Below are positions 11,348 to 34,800 of a stretch of DNA of 64,000 nucleotides, in pieces; positions within the stretch are counted from its first letter, which is position 1; each line of letters begins with the position of its first letter. The DNA comes from Anas platyrhynchos. Its lineage: Eukaryota > Chordata > Aves > Anseriformes > Anatidae. The translations under genes were made by a program, and so were the position numbers. The DNA is taken from positions 36,813,001 to 36,877,000 of the forward strand of contig NC_092594.1 of assembly GCF_047663525.1 (NCBI RefSeq), read 5' to 3'. A model generated the notes under the pieces. It did no database searches. It had not been told where the DNA came from and saw nothing but the letters and a program-made list of their open reading frames with translations.

Positions 11348-14300
11348 CTAGGGGAGAGGCGATTTTTTTTTTTTTTTTTAGGCTTTTAAAACATTTGAGC
11401 CTTTTCAGATATTTAAGCAGCATGAACAACAACGTATCTCGTTCTAATTATATTTTTAAAGGAGAAATGTGCTGATACACGCCAGGCATGTTGCATACAA
11501 AGGCAGTTGTTGTTGTGCCAAGTTGCAGCATAATTGTTCATCCTGAAACTTTAATGAAGACAAAAGTTTGCTTAGGCAACGTGACCCAATAATTCTAGTA
11601 ATGATGGCGAGCTGCCCCTCTGCACATTGTCTTTAAGGCTAGATGAAGTTAATCCAAACCAGCAAACCATTTCCAGGAGGCTCCATGGGAACAGATAGCA
11701 CAGGAAGAGGCTGTCATGGATCACGGAGGATGGCTCCCTCCTGGGGGTGCCGGGGCTCAGGTTTGGGTATTCCCACGTAACACCGGGCAGCCGTGAGCTC
11801 TCCTGGGCACAGCACGCTGCAGGGCTCCACAGCCTTGCCCCCCAGGTGCAGTCAAAGCCCCTGGACTTCTTTGCTTTGACCTCAGCCAGGAGAGAGGGCT
11901 CCGAATCCTCCAGGAGCCCTCCCGGGGCCCTCTGAGCACTGGAGGTGGGGTGCAGCAGCCTTCAGACGAAATTCGGTAACTGGGTTAGGTGCCGCAGCCC
12001 TTCCTGCAGCAATTAGATGGCTGCGGCCTTGGCGATTTAGAAAATGAGTTTGGCAGGCAGATGGATGGCAGTGCCAGTCATTGTGGTTTAATCTGCCCGT
12101 GCGGAGGAACAGCGGGGCTTTGGAGGAGGCAGCCCAGGCTGATGCGGGCTATTTGGTGTAATTTATAATGATGATGTAGCAGGGAGAAATGAAAAAAGGG
12201 GGGGGCGGGGAGGGATCAAAACTGGCTGTTTGATGTGAAAAATCCTTAGAAATAAATGGAAAGAGAATTCGGAAGCTGTGCTGCAATAACCGAGTAGCCC
12301 AGGCTTAGCATTAGAAGCGCAGTTGGTGTGCACGCTGCAGCTGGGTGGCTCCTCCCTGGTTTTGTGGAAAGCACACACTGACGTGGGATGAACCACGAGG
12401 AAATAAGCAAGCTGCGATTCGCCCTAACTGCCGAGGTTTTCCTTAGTTCATTTAAAAGTTTTCCTTCGGAAATCACAAAGTGCATTTAGCCTGCTGGAGC
12501 AGTCAGTGGGTGTGGTGTTAATGGTATCGAGCCGAGGAATTCGTAACAGGCTGCTCTGGGTCGCAGAAGCATCCGAGGCACGCAGAGGTTGAGGCAGGCA
12601 GATGAGATGGGAAGAGGTGCCCTCAGAAACAGCGTGTGGGATTTCTGAACAAAACGCAATGATTCCTCCGATCGTTTTTAAAGCCATTGCATTCCTACCT
12701 TAAGATGTTGCTGCGTTTAATCAATGAAGTTTTACATGGCTATTTGTTAGCCTGTTCTGCACATCCTGCTCATACTGCACATAACGAATAGGATTTATGG
12801 GCTGGGATATTTTGCACTTCTCATTGCTCAGAATGAGATAACATTTTCTGCTTCTTGTAATTTGCACTTTGTGTCTTGAATATATTACTGCCAAAAATCA
12901 TATTGCAACTAATTGATAAACCAGTGACCATGCGGAGAAGCGTGTGCTGTTGTACAGGACCAAGTTAGATAATTAAATTTGCATTACGCTTGTCTGGGTT
13001 GAGGTGTTCTGGTTTGTTTAAAACTTTATTTCTGTGCAAGGGAAAAGCAATTAGACCTCCTGATTGTATGTTTACATATATCACTGAAATAAGACATTTT
13101 ATGACTTCAAAGATTCTAAATAAATCTCGGTTACCTAAGTAGCTGTGCATTATTTATTTTTTCTTAATCATTGCAGAATTGTATTGCACGAGATGTCTTT
13201 GTTTGCTCGTTATTGCCTTCCTCGGGGAGCAGGAGCCGCCGCAGCTGCAAGGAGCGACCAGAGGCAGCAGTGCCAGCCGGGGGCTCCTGCCCAGCTCAGC
13301 GGCTCGCTCCGGAGCGAGACCCTCATGGGGAGGGAGCCCCCCTGTGTGTGTCTGTGCTCCGTCAGAGGGCTGCTACTGCCTTGCAGGTGGTAAAGGCTTT
13401 GAATCAGGGGAACTTCACAAAAGGTGGCTCACGTGAGAGAGCAAGGGTCCAGTGTGCAGGCATCAAAACTGGGGGAGAGGAAAAGGGGGTGAAGGCAAAG
13501 GCCCAGAGCGACTGGGTTGTGACAGGAGGGCTCAGACTCCACGGGAAGGGTGCCTGCAGCAGGAACATCTCTGCTGTGGGTGTGCTCGCAGCCTTTTGGA
13601 GGTGCTACAGCACTGCTCGAACTCATCTGTGCTGGTGGTGTGCTCTCCTGCCTTGGTCTGAGGACTCCCTTGGCAGAGCCTTTTCTTTTAGCAGGTTCAG
13701 TCCCTCCTTTATCAGCATCAAGCACACCCTTAGCAGCACCAGGAGCCACCTCAGGGCTGTTTGCATTTCCAGACCAAAAAAAAGTGCAAGTTACATCTCC
13801 TGTTAGACTGAGATTTGTCATCCCCCGGGTGAGCTCCCTGCACGCCAGGGCGCGGAGCCTGTCCAGAAACCACCCCGCCTGTGTCAGACTGTGCTGCTGC
13901 GTAAGGAATAGCTGAAATGCCTCTAAATTCCCTGTAATTAATCAAAGGGCGATTACCACCCTCGTAGTGTGACACGTAGAGAGCCCGTTGAGGTAACGTG
14001 ATTACGCTGAGATGGAGCAGTTAATGTGCCTTCACCTGGAAGAGCTGGACTGGATTAATTTAATGTTACACCCCTATAAAACGGGAGTTTGTACAGTTGT
14101 GCCGAGCATTGATAAATAATTCCATTATCACTTTTTCCACGGTTTCGTACTTCCACATCCATAATTTAGCTGTATTTACATTCTGGTTAAGCATTGTCGT
14201 GGTCATTGTTTCCCAGCAGCAGAGAGCCTTTTGTTCTCTCAGGCTCACCTCTTCGGGTGGCGACACAGCGGAGATGCCCCGGTTCTGCAGCACCCCAGGC

Positions 14301-17300
14301 TGAAAAGGTTTCAGGAGCACCTCCCCTTCGCCTTCAGCCTCGTCACAACAGGCCCTGAGCTCTCTGCTCCCTGCACAAATGCAGCAAAGCCAAGGGCTTC
14401 GAGCAGTTTGTTCCCGAGTCCTGCACAGGAAGGTGCAGCGGCAGCACGAGCGCTTCTCATCCGTCCCTGGCACCGCGGCCTCTGCTGGAGGTGCTGTGCC
14501 TCTGTGAGCGCTCGCTCAAAATTAAAAATTACATCCTTATCAAAGTAATTGTGCCAATTAAAACCACATTTATGGGGGTTATTCCGCTGTGCTTCCCATC
14601 CGGGCTGCCCTGGGCTGCCTGCACACCGGCTGAGCACAGCACACGCTCTCTGCCGTGCCCGACGAGCTCTGTTCTCTCCCGGCACCAGGATGCAGGGCTG
14701 CAGCTGCTGCTCGAGGCTCACCAGCGAGCTGCCACAAGGAGAAGATAGAACAAAAAAGAAGAGGGCTGCGAAGGCCCAGCGATAGGTTTCTTCTGAAAAA
14801 AAATGTGGGTTTTGGGAAGGGCTGCTTGTTTGCACTTTGAGTGCAAGGGCTCTGTTCAGTCTCTAAGCTTTCTGGCTTTTTTTTTTTCCTTCCTTTTTAG
14901 CGCTTGAATGTGCTTAAACATAGAAACTTAGGAAGTTTAGAAGCTGGGTTTGGGATTCTCCTGGTATTCTGGGAGCTGTTTTGCTGCAGGTCCTGGTTAA
15001 TTTGTGCACAGCGAAGCAGGAGCTCCAGCTATATCCCACGGTAAAGCAATAAAAGCCAGAACCTGCATGGATTTGGGGAAGGGAGGGCTCTCTGCCTGTG
15101 TTTTGCAGCTTTCTCCAAGCTGCGTTTGGGCTTGAGTGAGGCCAGTGCCAGCAGCCCCTGCCCCGCTTTCTTTGCAGGATCCTGCAGCTTTTTCTGCCGG
15201 AATGTCACTAGATGGAGCAATTGACAAAATATTTAATTTCCGCTGCCTTCATCCCCGGGGGGATCCCGCTGGGTGGCCCTGAGCTGCTCCTGGCCTCTCG
15301 CTGCGGCAGCGCCTTCCCCTGCAGCAAATAAATCTGCCTGTGCCGAGAGGCTCATCTCCTGCAAATATTAAACCCTAAATTCTCCTGCCAGTCACCAAGC
15401 TGCCAAAATCCAGCCTGCTGACCGGGCGCTTTCTGCGTGATAAACGGGGAGGTTTGGATTTCCTCCGGGTGCGGAGGAGGAAGCAGCGCCCGGTGTCTGC
15501 GCCCCGTGCTCAGCTCGGCCTGGCCGCAGCACCCAGCTGCTGCCCGCAGATGTCGAAGGAGCCGAGCCAAGGCACGGCCCGCAGGCTGCCCAGTAATTTA
15601 ATTAACGGCACCGAGCCCTGCGTGGGGGTCAGGGCGAGGTGCTGTGCGCTCCTCGAGCTGCCCCGGGCCCCTTTTGGGGGCCGCCCTCGCCCTGCGCTGC
15701 CCATGCCAGAGGGAGGTGGAGAGCTGGCGGGCGCAGCACCAGGAATGAGCTAACTAACCCCTGACAGCAGCCAGCCGCAACGTTTCAGGCAGCCTGGACA
15801 ATGTTAGCAAATTACTGCGATCGTTTCACCCCCTTCCCTGCAATTTATGGTCTCGAGGCCGTAGCAAGCAGTGGTGGTGCCCCTGTGGGACAGACGGAGC
15901 CCAAATCAATCGCAGTGGCCAAGCTTTGCTGGGGTGATTCCATTCCTCGCATATCTCGGGGCTGATGTCACGGCGGTGCGGGGGCCTCCAGCCTCCACCA
16001 GCCCCCCACAGACCTCGATGTCGCCTCACAACCCCAGCAGGAGCCCCATGCATTGGTCCCTGAGCCCCCAGGGGGTTTTGTTGCTCCCCTGGTATTTCCC
16101 CGTCCCATACTGGTACCCACCAGCTCCATGGCTAGCACACGGACGGACAGCCCTGGTGCCCCCAGGACTCCTGACGGGATCATGTTCGTGGGGCTGGGGG
16201 ACAAAATCTGTGTGCCAGAGGGCTTCCTCTGAAGGTTACCCATGAGCGAGAGGAAAAAACAGCAAATCCTTGGCAGCCGGCCCGTTTTCATCCCTACTGC
16301 GACACTGAGGAGCGACGCGGTTCCCACGGCCGTGGAGATGCTCCAGATGGGGCCATCGGGTTCCCGGCTCCCCTGCGTGCCACCGAGGGAAGGGACACGC
16401 TCGAAATGACCGTAAGGGGAGTGGAAAAAGCACGTGCAGCTGAGTTTCTCACCATTCTTCCCCTTTGGAGCTAATCAGCTCCTCGATGGTGAGCCTGCGA
16501 AGATCATTAGATTAATTTCTTTCCTTGCTGTGACTTAATTGTCTCCATTTGTACTGCTCAGAGCTCGTGCTGGGGATGTGTTTTTGCTCGGCTATATTTA
16601 GTTCGATTTCCACCACGCTATCAAAATATAGAAATTTGGGCTGGCTTCATGACATTGAGATGCTGGGGATGATTTTCCAACTGGGAGCTGCTCCAGGCCC
16701 CCCCCACCCCTCCCCTGGGTCCCACGCTGCTTTTATGACTTTTGCCTTATTTTACGTAGCACCTGGGCTGCTCCCGCCCTGGGAGCGTCTCGCAGGCTGA
16801 GAAATCCCCCGGGGAGAAAGTTTGAGGGGAAAGGAGGAAATATGAGGCCGAGGAATGAAAATAAACATCCGGGGGCTGCGCGCGTTGAGCAGCCCGGGCT
16901 GCGGGGACAGAAACGCGAGGGAAGAGGGGAGGCAGGGGAAGGGCTGCAGCCGCTGCGTGTCCTTGGCGTAGAGCCATGCAGCACGCCTCGAATTGGGTGT
17001 TCTGTCCCCAAATTGTGCGGGGGTGAGCTTGGCATCCCGAGGGGTCCCGCAGGCGGGCAGCTCTTCTTGAAGCAACCCCAGTCCTCCACAGAGGCTCTCC
17101 CACGTTCCTCACTGGAGCCAGGAAGTTCAGCTCCCGCTGGGGGGCAGTGGGGTCAGCACCGAATCCCTCCCACACCCTCGGCACCAGAGCCACAGGGAAA
17201 ACTGGGTGGAAATGGTCACAAAATGGGGATTGCGGATTTTTGTTTGCGGCTGGGACCAGTGGTGAAGATGCACGGAGGGGCAGTGGGTGCTCAGCACCCA

Positions 17301-18647
17301 GGAAAGTAAATAGGGTAGATGAAAAAGGTAAAAGAAAAAAAAAAAAAACAAAAAACTTGTCTGTGCTTGAAGACACTAAAAAGTGAGAGATTTAATGAAG
17401 CGTGTGTATGTGCAGCGTGCCAGGGGCTCCCTTCTTGCCCCTTTTGCTTTTGGAGGTCTGCCTGTACGTCTGTCCATCCCTTCTGCTTCACGCCCGGCGA
17501 GTGCTGCCCTGAGGGTAGCAGGTACAGGAGCAACCACAGGTGGAAGTTTAACTCGGGTTTATTCATACAAGAAGGAGGTAACTCCACTGGGGACGGGGTA
17601 AAAAAAAGGCAAATGGACATTCTGCGTGGCGAGCACCTCTGCTTAAAAAAAATGATAGAAGCAGTGAGAATGGAGCAGACACCAGATGTCAGCTGAAAGC
17701 AGATTTGATTTCAGCAGAGGAGATCCACCTTCACGGTGCCATAGTGCAAGCTGTCAGCTAGGGGACAGTGACAGCATCCAGGCCCTACAGGGAGCATCCA
17801 GCGGGTGCTGACCTGCTGGATGGAGGGGACCAGACCCCTCCATCTTTCCCTACCTCCTGGGCTGAGGCCACAGTGAGGGGAAGCACGGCACCGTGCCCAC
17901 TTGTCACCGTGTCACCCCACGCAGCTGCTGGGCGATGCCAGCAGGGACCTGGCCGGGATTGCTGCTCCTCACACTGCGCCCGGGCTCTGCACATGCCGAC
18001 GGGTGACGTTTCCCTGTCGGCTCAAGCTTAATTAGAAAAAAATTAGAGCCATATGGTTATTACGAATCCAGGCAAAACAATGTCTGTGTGTTTGGGTCTG
18101 CTGTACTCAAATATTTTCCTACAGCATTAATTTTTAATTCTTACATCGGGCCCGCATAAGCAAACACGAATAGGATTTTGTGTCTCCCGTAATCCATCCA
18201 GCTTGTGTTTGTTGTTACCTACACTGACTAATCACTGCCACCTTCTACACAGGGAAGAGCTAATAATAAATATTAGGACACAAACTTACAAGTTAAATGC
18301 GATACAGGTAAGTGCTTGATTAAAAGGCCAGCCGCCGCCTAAGGCTACCACAACTAAGTGTTTTTTGTCTAACGGGCTTTTCTCCTTCGATTCGGCCGCC
18401 GGAGCAGAGCACGGTGAGCGTTAACACAAGGCAATCTGGAAACTGAACTCTCCAAACCACCATTTGAGCCACTTGTGGCAACAGGCATGGCTAAGGCTAC
18501 AGAAGCAGGTTAATGAGGAGCATTAGGCTCCAGGCATGGCTGCAGGTCACCAGTGCCATCAACCCCGGCATGCCGCTAGATCCTTGGTGCTGTGAGGCCG
18601 AGCCTCTCCATCCCACTCCATCTCAGCCTCCTCTTCCTCACTCGGTG
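11348..18647. other. PATJ-KANK4 intergenic region
   Basis: No gene could be supported. GC-rich segments (about 11,700-12,150, 13,200-13,900, 15,230-15,740, 15,900-17,300) alternate with AT-rich islands (about 12,700-13,170, 13,930-14,210, 18,020-18,330). KANK4 is read on the minus strand, so its 3'UTR occupies the right end: on that strand there is ATTAAA at 18133-18138 and AATAAA at 17558-17563. Long open frames here lie in CpG-rich DNA, are open in several frames at once and resemble no family I know. No L1TD1-like coiled-coil ORF is present. Confidence 0.55.
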
Positions 18648-28748
<10,101 letters not shown>

Positions 28749-28764
<16 letters not shown>

Positions 28765-28831
28765 GGTGTGGTCTGGTCAGGCTGTCAGTGCCCCATCCTC
28801 TGACAAGCTGCGGCAGATGAGCTGGTTCGCC
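28749..28831 (-). CDS. KANK4: KANK4 exon with start codon
   Basis: An 83-nt exon: the acceptor is TTTTTTTTTTCAAG at 28832, the 5'UTR is 67 nt, then ATGGAGAAGACAGATG and the donor GTACGG. Only the 16 nt at 28764-28749 are coding (MEKTD plus one base). The first base of Ala6 is here and the other two are in the next exon. The match to the mammalian MEKTD start is what identifies it. Confidence 0.9.
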
Positions 28832-31800
28832 CTTGAAAAAAAAAAGAAACAAATCATTTTAATGTAAAAAAGCCCCATCATCTGAACTTAATCCATCCTT
28901 AAAGCCTTCCACTTCTTCACAGGACCCCCCTCGCTTCCTGTGCTCTGCAGCCCGGCTGTGCCTGCTCAGCACTTCCAAGCGTGCGCGAATCAATAGCTCC
29001 TTCGCCAGCGGGAACCACTCACAGCCACATCCCAGGGAGCTCCTTCTGATGAAATATCCCCGCATTACGGGTGGTTTTCGCTGTGAAAGAGAATGGAGAG
29101 GTGTTTAGGAGAATTTCGGTTGGGTTTGAGAGGTGGCACAGGGACTCTTCGCTGATTGCTGTAAGCTGAATGTAGTCTGCGACAGATACCCTACATAAAA
29201 TATCATCTCCTCTGAAAATAGCATGGGATAGAAACTACACACAGAAGTGACTGGGTTGTCATCTTAAAAAGAAATGCTTAACAACCAAAGATTTAAAAAT
29301 AATGTTAAAACAAAATTCAAAAAAAAAAAAGGCCATGAGACCTCACCACGTTGCACTGAAACACAAATTACGTTCCCATCAGGGAGGATCCTCAGGTGGA
29401 GATCTGCCTTTATTCCTGCTACAGGGCAACAAGTGAGTTTTTCTGTTGGAGATTTTATTTAACACGGTTCCAGGCCAGCGATGGTCACCCAGCAGCTGGA
29501 AGGCTTCTTGTCCAAGCACATCCATGAGCCCCGGGGTATGGCAGGGCAGGGCCACACAGCCCCCAGCCCGCACCAGGCCGGCCAGGCAGCTGGGAAGGTC
29601 GCTGGGGCTGCTCGTTTCAGAGCTCTCTGATCAAACTCACGGGGTCTGAAATCATTTTCTGCCTCGCTGGCCTTCTCCAGCCTGCGTCTTCCCCATTCTC
29701 TTTTTCTTCCACGGTCATTTTTGCATTTTGTAGCTCCTTTTGTAGCTCCTGATGGAAACGGCGAGGTAAATGGGTACGGTACACAGAGTACAGAGCTGCT
29801 GCTGTTATTCTCCACTGGAAGCACCAAAATGACTTTTTCACTCAACGTGTTTTAATGAGCTTTTAACTACGACAGCGACCAGCCGGGAAAACGCCGTCAC
29901 CGCATTGTTAGCGCGGGATGGATGCTTGGAGAGAGGAGAACCTGTCAGAGGAACCATCGCCTCTGTCCTTACGCCAGACAAGCTCACGGTCAGTTGATAG
30001 CCCAGATGGGAAGCTCGGAGGGTCCCCAAGGCAAGGAGAGCACCAGAGCTCTCGGGAACACCTCCGGGGCCAGCACCTCCTGCCCCGTGGAGCCAGCACC
30101 GCACAGACCAACAGACGCCTGGTGTGTTCCCAAATTAACAGCGCCTTCGCTGTGAAAGGCAACGTCTTCTGGCTCCTGCCAATAAATAGCAGGCGCCAAA
30201 ACGAGCGCTAATCTCTTCCTCGAATGTTTGTTTTATAAGTTTTCTGATTGCAGTCAATTACGGAGCAATTAGGAACCCCAGCTACAGTCCAACCAGCCAC
30301 ATTTCACTCCTCTAGGTCGTTTACTTAGAGGGAGGGGGAAGGAAAAAAGCCAGGCAATAGGATGCTTCTTAATATCTAGATAATTACACCTAATTGGTTC
30401 CTTTATGAACTGGCTGGGTCCCAACTCTGCAGTCCAAATTGCTGCTACGACTTTTCTCTTTTGACCGATCTACTCCAAAATCGCCTCGGAACAGGACGTG
30501 GAGCACCCCTGGCAGCCTCGCTGGTGCTCCCGCGTCCCCCCTGAGCCGTCCTGGAGCAGCAGCAGCAGCGCCCTGACCCCCCTGGGGCACTCGGTGCCTG
30601 TTCTGGTGCATGGCAATGTCCCCGTGCACGGTGGTGTCCTCGTGCATGGACGTGTCCTCGTGCACAGCGGTGTCCTCACCCTCTCTTCTCACCCCCTTGG
30701 CTCTGGGAGCGCTCGTCCTCACTGCCACCAGTCTGGAGGAGCTGGCCAAGACTCGAGGAAGCACTTTCTAGTAAGTCTCCGTCCTGCTACGCTGAGCCTG
30801 GGCCAGGTTTTGGGTTTTGCTGGCTCTCCCCTGAAGGACACTGCTTTGCTCTCCGGGCAGGCAGCATCACGCATGCTGCAGCGCTGAAATTCAGCTTTAG
30901 CGGGCAGAAAGGCAGCGGGGACGGCCAGCCCGGGTTTGAGCGGCGTTCCCTTTCTCAAGGCAGCACAAATATACACACAAAAAGGGAAATCAAGAAGGCA
31001 GCAGTACTGACCGAAGGCATCTCATGGCTCGCAGTGGCTCTGTGCCTGATGCTGCCCCTTTGCAGCCACGTTTAACCCTTCCTTCCCCTGCACCCCTCCC
31101 TCGCCGTTCAGCCCCTCCCGCACGCCAGCAGAGACGAGAGCAGCACCACAGCCTGCAAGATTTACAGAGCAAATTAACCGAGCCGCAGAGACGAACAGAC
31201 ACGGATTTCATCCGCTGTGAGCATCTTGCTGCTGGTTTGAAACGAGCAACACTTAACCCTGCGACTACAGCAAGCAGATAACTCACCCCCGCTGCGCGGC
31301 GCGTTAACACAGCCTCATTAGCCACAACACAACGTATATTATTATTTTTTTTTTCAGCTCTGCTTGGCGTTTTCTCCTGCACTGCAGCAAGCAAGCGGCG
31401 TTCGCACCTTGTTGCAGAAGGGGAACGTCTGCCAGCACGGCGGCGTGTCCCGTTACCTGCTCGTGCCGCCCTCCCCGGGGTCCGTCCCCGCGCTGCGGGC
31501 AGGGGCTGAGCGCGCCGTGCCGCAGCCGCGCGGCTCCAGTTGTTGGAAAGTTGTCAGCTGACCGGTGACCTTGCTGGAAAAAGCAAACACAAGTTCACGA
31601 CAAGGAGCACAAAAGAGGGCTTCATTCTCCAGCAGCACGGCGCATCGATCACGCCGTGACCTTCCTGAGGACAGCCCGAGCCTGCTGCATCAAATGAGCC
31701 GCTTTTCACGGCGCGTTCGTCTGCTCCACAAAGACCACCGGCGTGTCCCCCTTACCGGGCAAAATAATGCAGAAAAAGGTCAATTATTAACGAAACACCT

Positions 31801-34800
31801 CCTGTTGTACCTGATGCTGCAGGCTGCGCCCCGGGCTGGCTCTCCGCAGGCTGAAGGCATTAGTTATTCTGCTCGGCGCCGCGCGCGGAAGCGCAAGCAG
31901 ATGCCACAATTAAAAGGCAGCCTCTTGATTAGCAGCCGCAGTGGGCTCGGCGGTGCCATCAGTCCTGCTGCAGCCCCGGCGCTGCTGACCGGAGCAGGAC
32001 GGGGCGAGTGGTGACTACAGGGAGGCAGGGGCACAGCCCCGTCCTGCTGGGGCCAGACAAATTAAGGCACCTTTTTGCATCGGGGGTACCGGTGCCAGCC
32101 TCATTTGGGGTGGGGAGCCAGCCCCCAGGGTGGACACGGCGTGGTTTTGCCTGCTCGTGACAGTGCACATCCCACAACCCTGGGGCTTCTGTAGGGTTTT
32201 GCTGAATTGCTGACACCCCCAGGCTGGCGACAGAGAAATAAAGTCAGCTTTTGCACTGAAGTTGCCCAAACTTGGTGCTTTTCAAGGCAGAGCCTCATCC
32301 ACGTGCACACCCGGGATGCCAACGGGCCGGGACAGAGGATGCCTGGAGCGGGGCTGGCAAAGCGGGCTGCTACCAGCCACAGCTTCAAGAAAAGCAGAGC
32401 TCTGCCTCTGCAGGAAGCCAAACCGCCAGGAAACGTGCAGAAACGGAAGCAGCACGGCCTTGCGAGCTCTCCCCGAGGCACGGACGGGTTAATTTGCACT
32501 CGAGAACCGCGGGACGAGCCCCGGAGGCTGCCAAGCGCCGTCCTTCCCACGCCGCCACCGTCGGCGCGCCACGCAGCCGGCTGCTGTGCCCAGGGCTCCA
32601 AGCGAGCTTCGGAGCACGCTGTTGAGTGCTTCCTGCAAGGATTTTGGGGCGGATTCCTCTGGTTTGGTTACACTCGCACATCTTTTTTCAAGCGTGTTCG
32701 CGGGGGTTTGTTGTTATGCTCACCGTACAGAGCAGAAGGACGGGGAAAGAAACACATTTCTGCGCGGCACCGGTTTTAAAGTAACACAGAACTGGGCTTT
32801 TTTTTTTCAAAAGACCTAGCAGGAAACTTTCGTTCATAGCGTTTCCTCATTGCAATCACACGCCTCAGACCCACGTTTTCTGCCAGATTCAATCCCCGTG
32901 GGACTGGCGAAGGTCTTCAAGCCTGTGTCGGCTGCTCCCATGGATGACAGGAACCAGACGTCCCCAAAACACGCCTCAGTCCCTCCCTGTCCCTGCCGGG
33001 CCCACTGCAGCCCCGGGGTGCTGGATGCTGTGGCAGGGAGCTCAGCGACCACTCAGAACTCCATCCAAAAACTCCATGGCACTAAAATAAATCAGTCTGA
33101 AGGCCCGGCTTGCCTTGCTTGATGGTATAATTACCAAGGTTTGTACAAAGGGTGAGAAAGCAGGGTTCCAGTGCAAGCCACCTGAAGCCCCAGGGGCCAG
33201 GAGGTGGCTTGAAAAGGTCCCCGTGCCTCCTCTTGGAGGGGCTCACACCAGAAACAGCGATGGGCACGCCTGCAGGAACGCCGGCAGCCAAATAATTCGC
33301 CCAGCACCACTTATTGAACATCCCAATGGCTTCCAGCGTACCCGTGCAGCTCTCCAAGTCTGGTGGCACTCAAGCGGCCACCCCAGGCACCCTGTCCCCC
33401 AGCGCACAGAAGGTGCGGATACCCCGATTTGATTAAGCTGTTTAATAACTGCAGCGAGCTCCCTGCCAGCACCTCCATTAGGGACGGCTCAGGACGAGAC
33501 AGGGAGGATCAGATGTCCCGGCTCCCCCTCTTCTGTGGCTCACCGGCAGGGGAAAGCGATCACGTCCATCCCCTGTTCTGATAACCTCTGTGAGCTGACC
33601 TTCAGCTCGCTCCAGCTATGGTCTCAGGAAGGCTTTGGTCGGTTCTCATGGTTTTATCACGATCCTTGAACCTATGGCCTCCTTTCCCAGAGCCAGGTAA
33701 CCCCAAAAAGAGAAAACCACCTGAAAACACGGATCCAAAGCGCTCCGAAGCCAGAAGGCAAAGAAATTCGGAAGTTTCTCATTTCTCCTGTTTCCTCTTT
33801 TTGCCTCGGTCCCCCCAGTTTGGAGGCTTCTGGCCCTGCCCAAGCTGCTGATTTCCTTCTCCTTGGCCAGGGACCCGTTGTCCTTCACTGCCCCGTTACC
33901 AGGTGTGGCCATCCATGGGGTCAGAGAAGCTGGTAGCCACCCAGCGGGGTTGTCCTCGGCTTGGCTAAGATTTGGTGTCCCCGGATTTGGTGGCGGAGGA
34001 AGGCAAGGGAGGGTGCCCTGCTGCATCCGCTCCCCTCGGGGCTTAGTCAGAGATGAAAACTCTGCGTTTGTGGAACTGGACAAACCCGCAGCGATACATA
34101 AATAACACTTCCTAACCCCAGACTGAGAAAGCTCAAAAAAAAAAAAAAAACACTTGTGGTTGCCCAAAGCGAGCTGTGGAGCTGGGCTCTGTTCTGCCTG
34201 GTGCTGATAAAGGTTCCCTCCATCAGCACAGCCCATCAGCTTCGGGGTGCTTAAACCCAGAGCAGTCTTAAAACCCTCTCTGCAGCTGCACAGGACCCCG
34301 GTCACTGGAAACCCCTCTGCAGGCTGATGGGGACAGCAGGGGACGGACGGGCAGGGGGGCAGCAGTCGGGGCTCTGCGCTGGGATTTTTGTCCCAGCTCA
34401 CGCTGCCGCTCCCCTCGGTGGTGCTGAGGCTCCTGTTCAACAGAGGAATGGGCTGAAATTATAGATTTAAACCAAGCTCATTCAGAAGACCGGAGCCACC
34501 CCGTGTTTCACATTTCTGACTCCAGCAACCCTTCATTTTGGCAGCGCATTATCGTAATAACTTGGTCCAGCTCCGTTTTCATGTGAAACCTCAGATGCGT
34601 AGGACTTGCAGACTCTGGAAACATTAATTCCACCGAGGCCTAAAATAAATACGGATTAAGAAGGAGCTCTCTGCATCTGGTTCCTCCCCGGCGCTTTGTC
34701 TCGGAGACGGCCGCGTGCGAAAAGTTGGAGCTGGGACTTTTTGCTCCCGCGCCCCAGCCAGGCTCACTGTGTTCTTCGGGACCGACCGAAACCTGCACCT

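Noticed and set aside
13171-13806. 211-codon open frame on the plus strand between PATJ and KANK4
   Set aside because: It lies in GC-rich DNA with several overlapping open frames, has no splice-supported context and resembles no family.
34097-34152. A18 run with an upstream ATAAATAA as another retroinsertion
   Set aside because: No matching target-site duplication was found upstream.
31565-34440. Several open frames of 100-264 codons in KANK4 intron 1
   Set aside because: They overlap in multiple frames, lack splice context and do not resemble known proteins; the KANK4 exon chain is complete without them.
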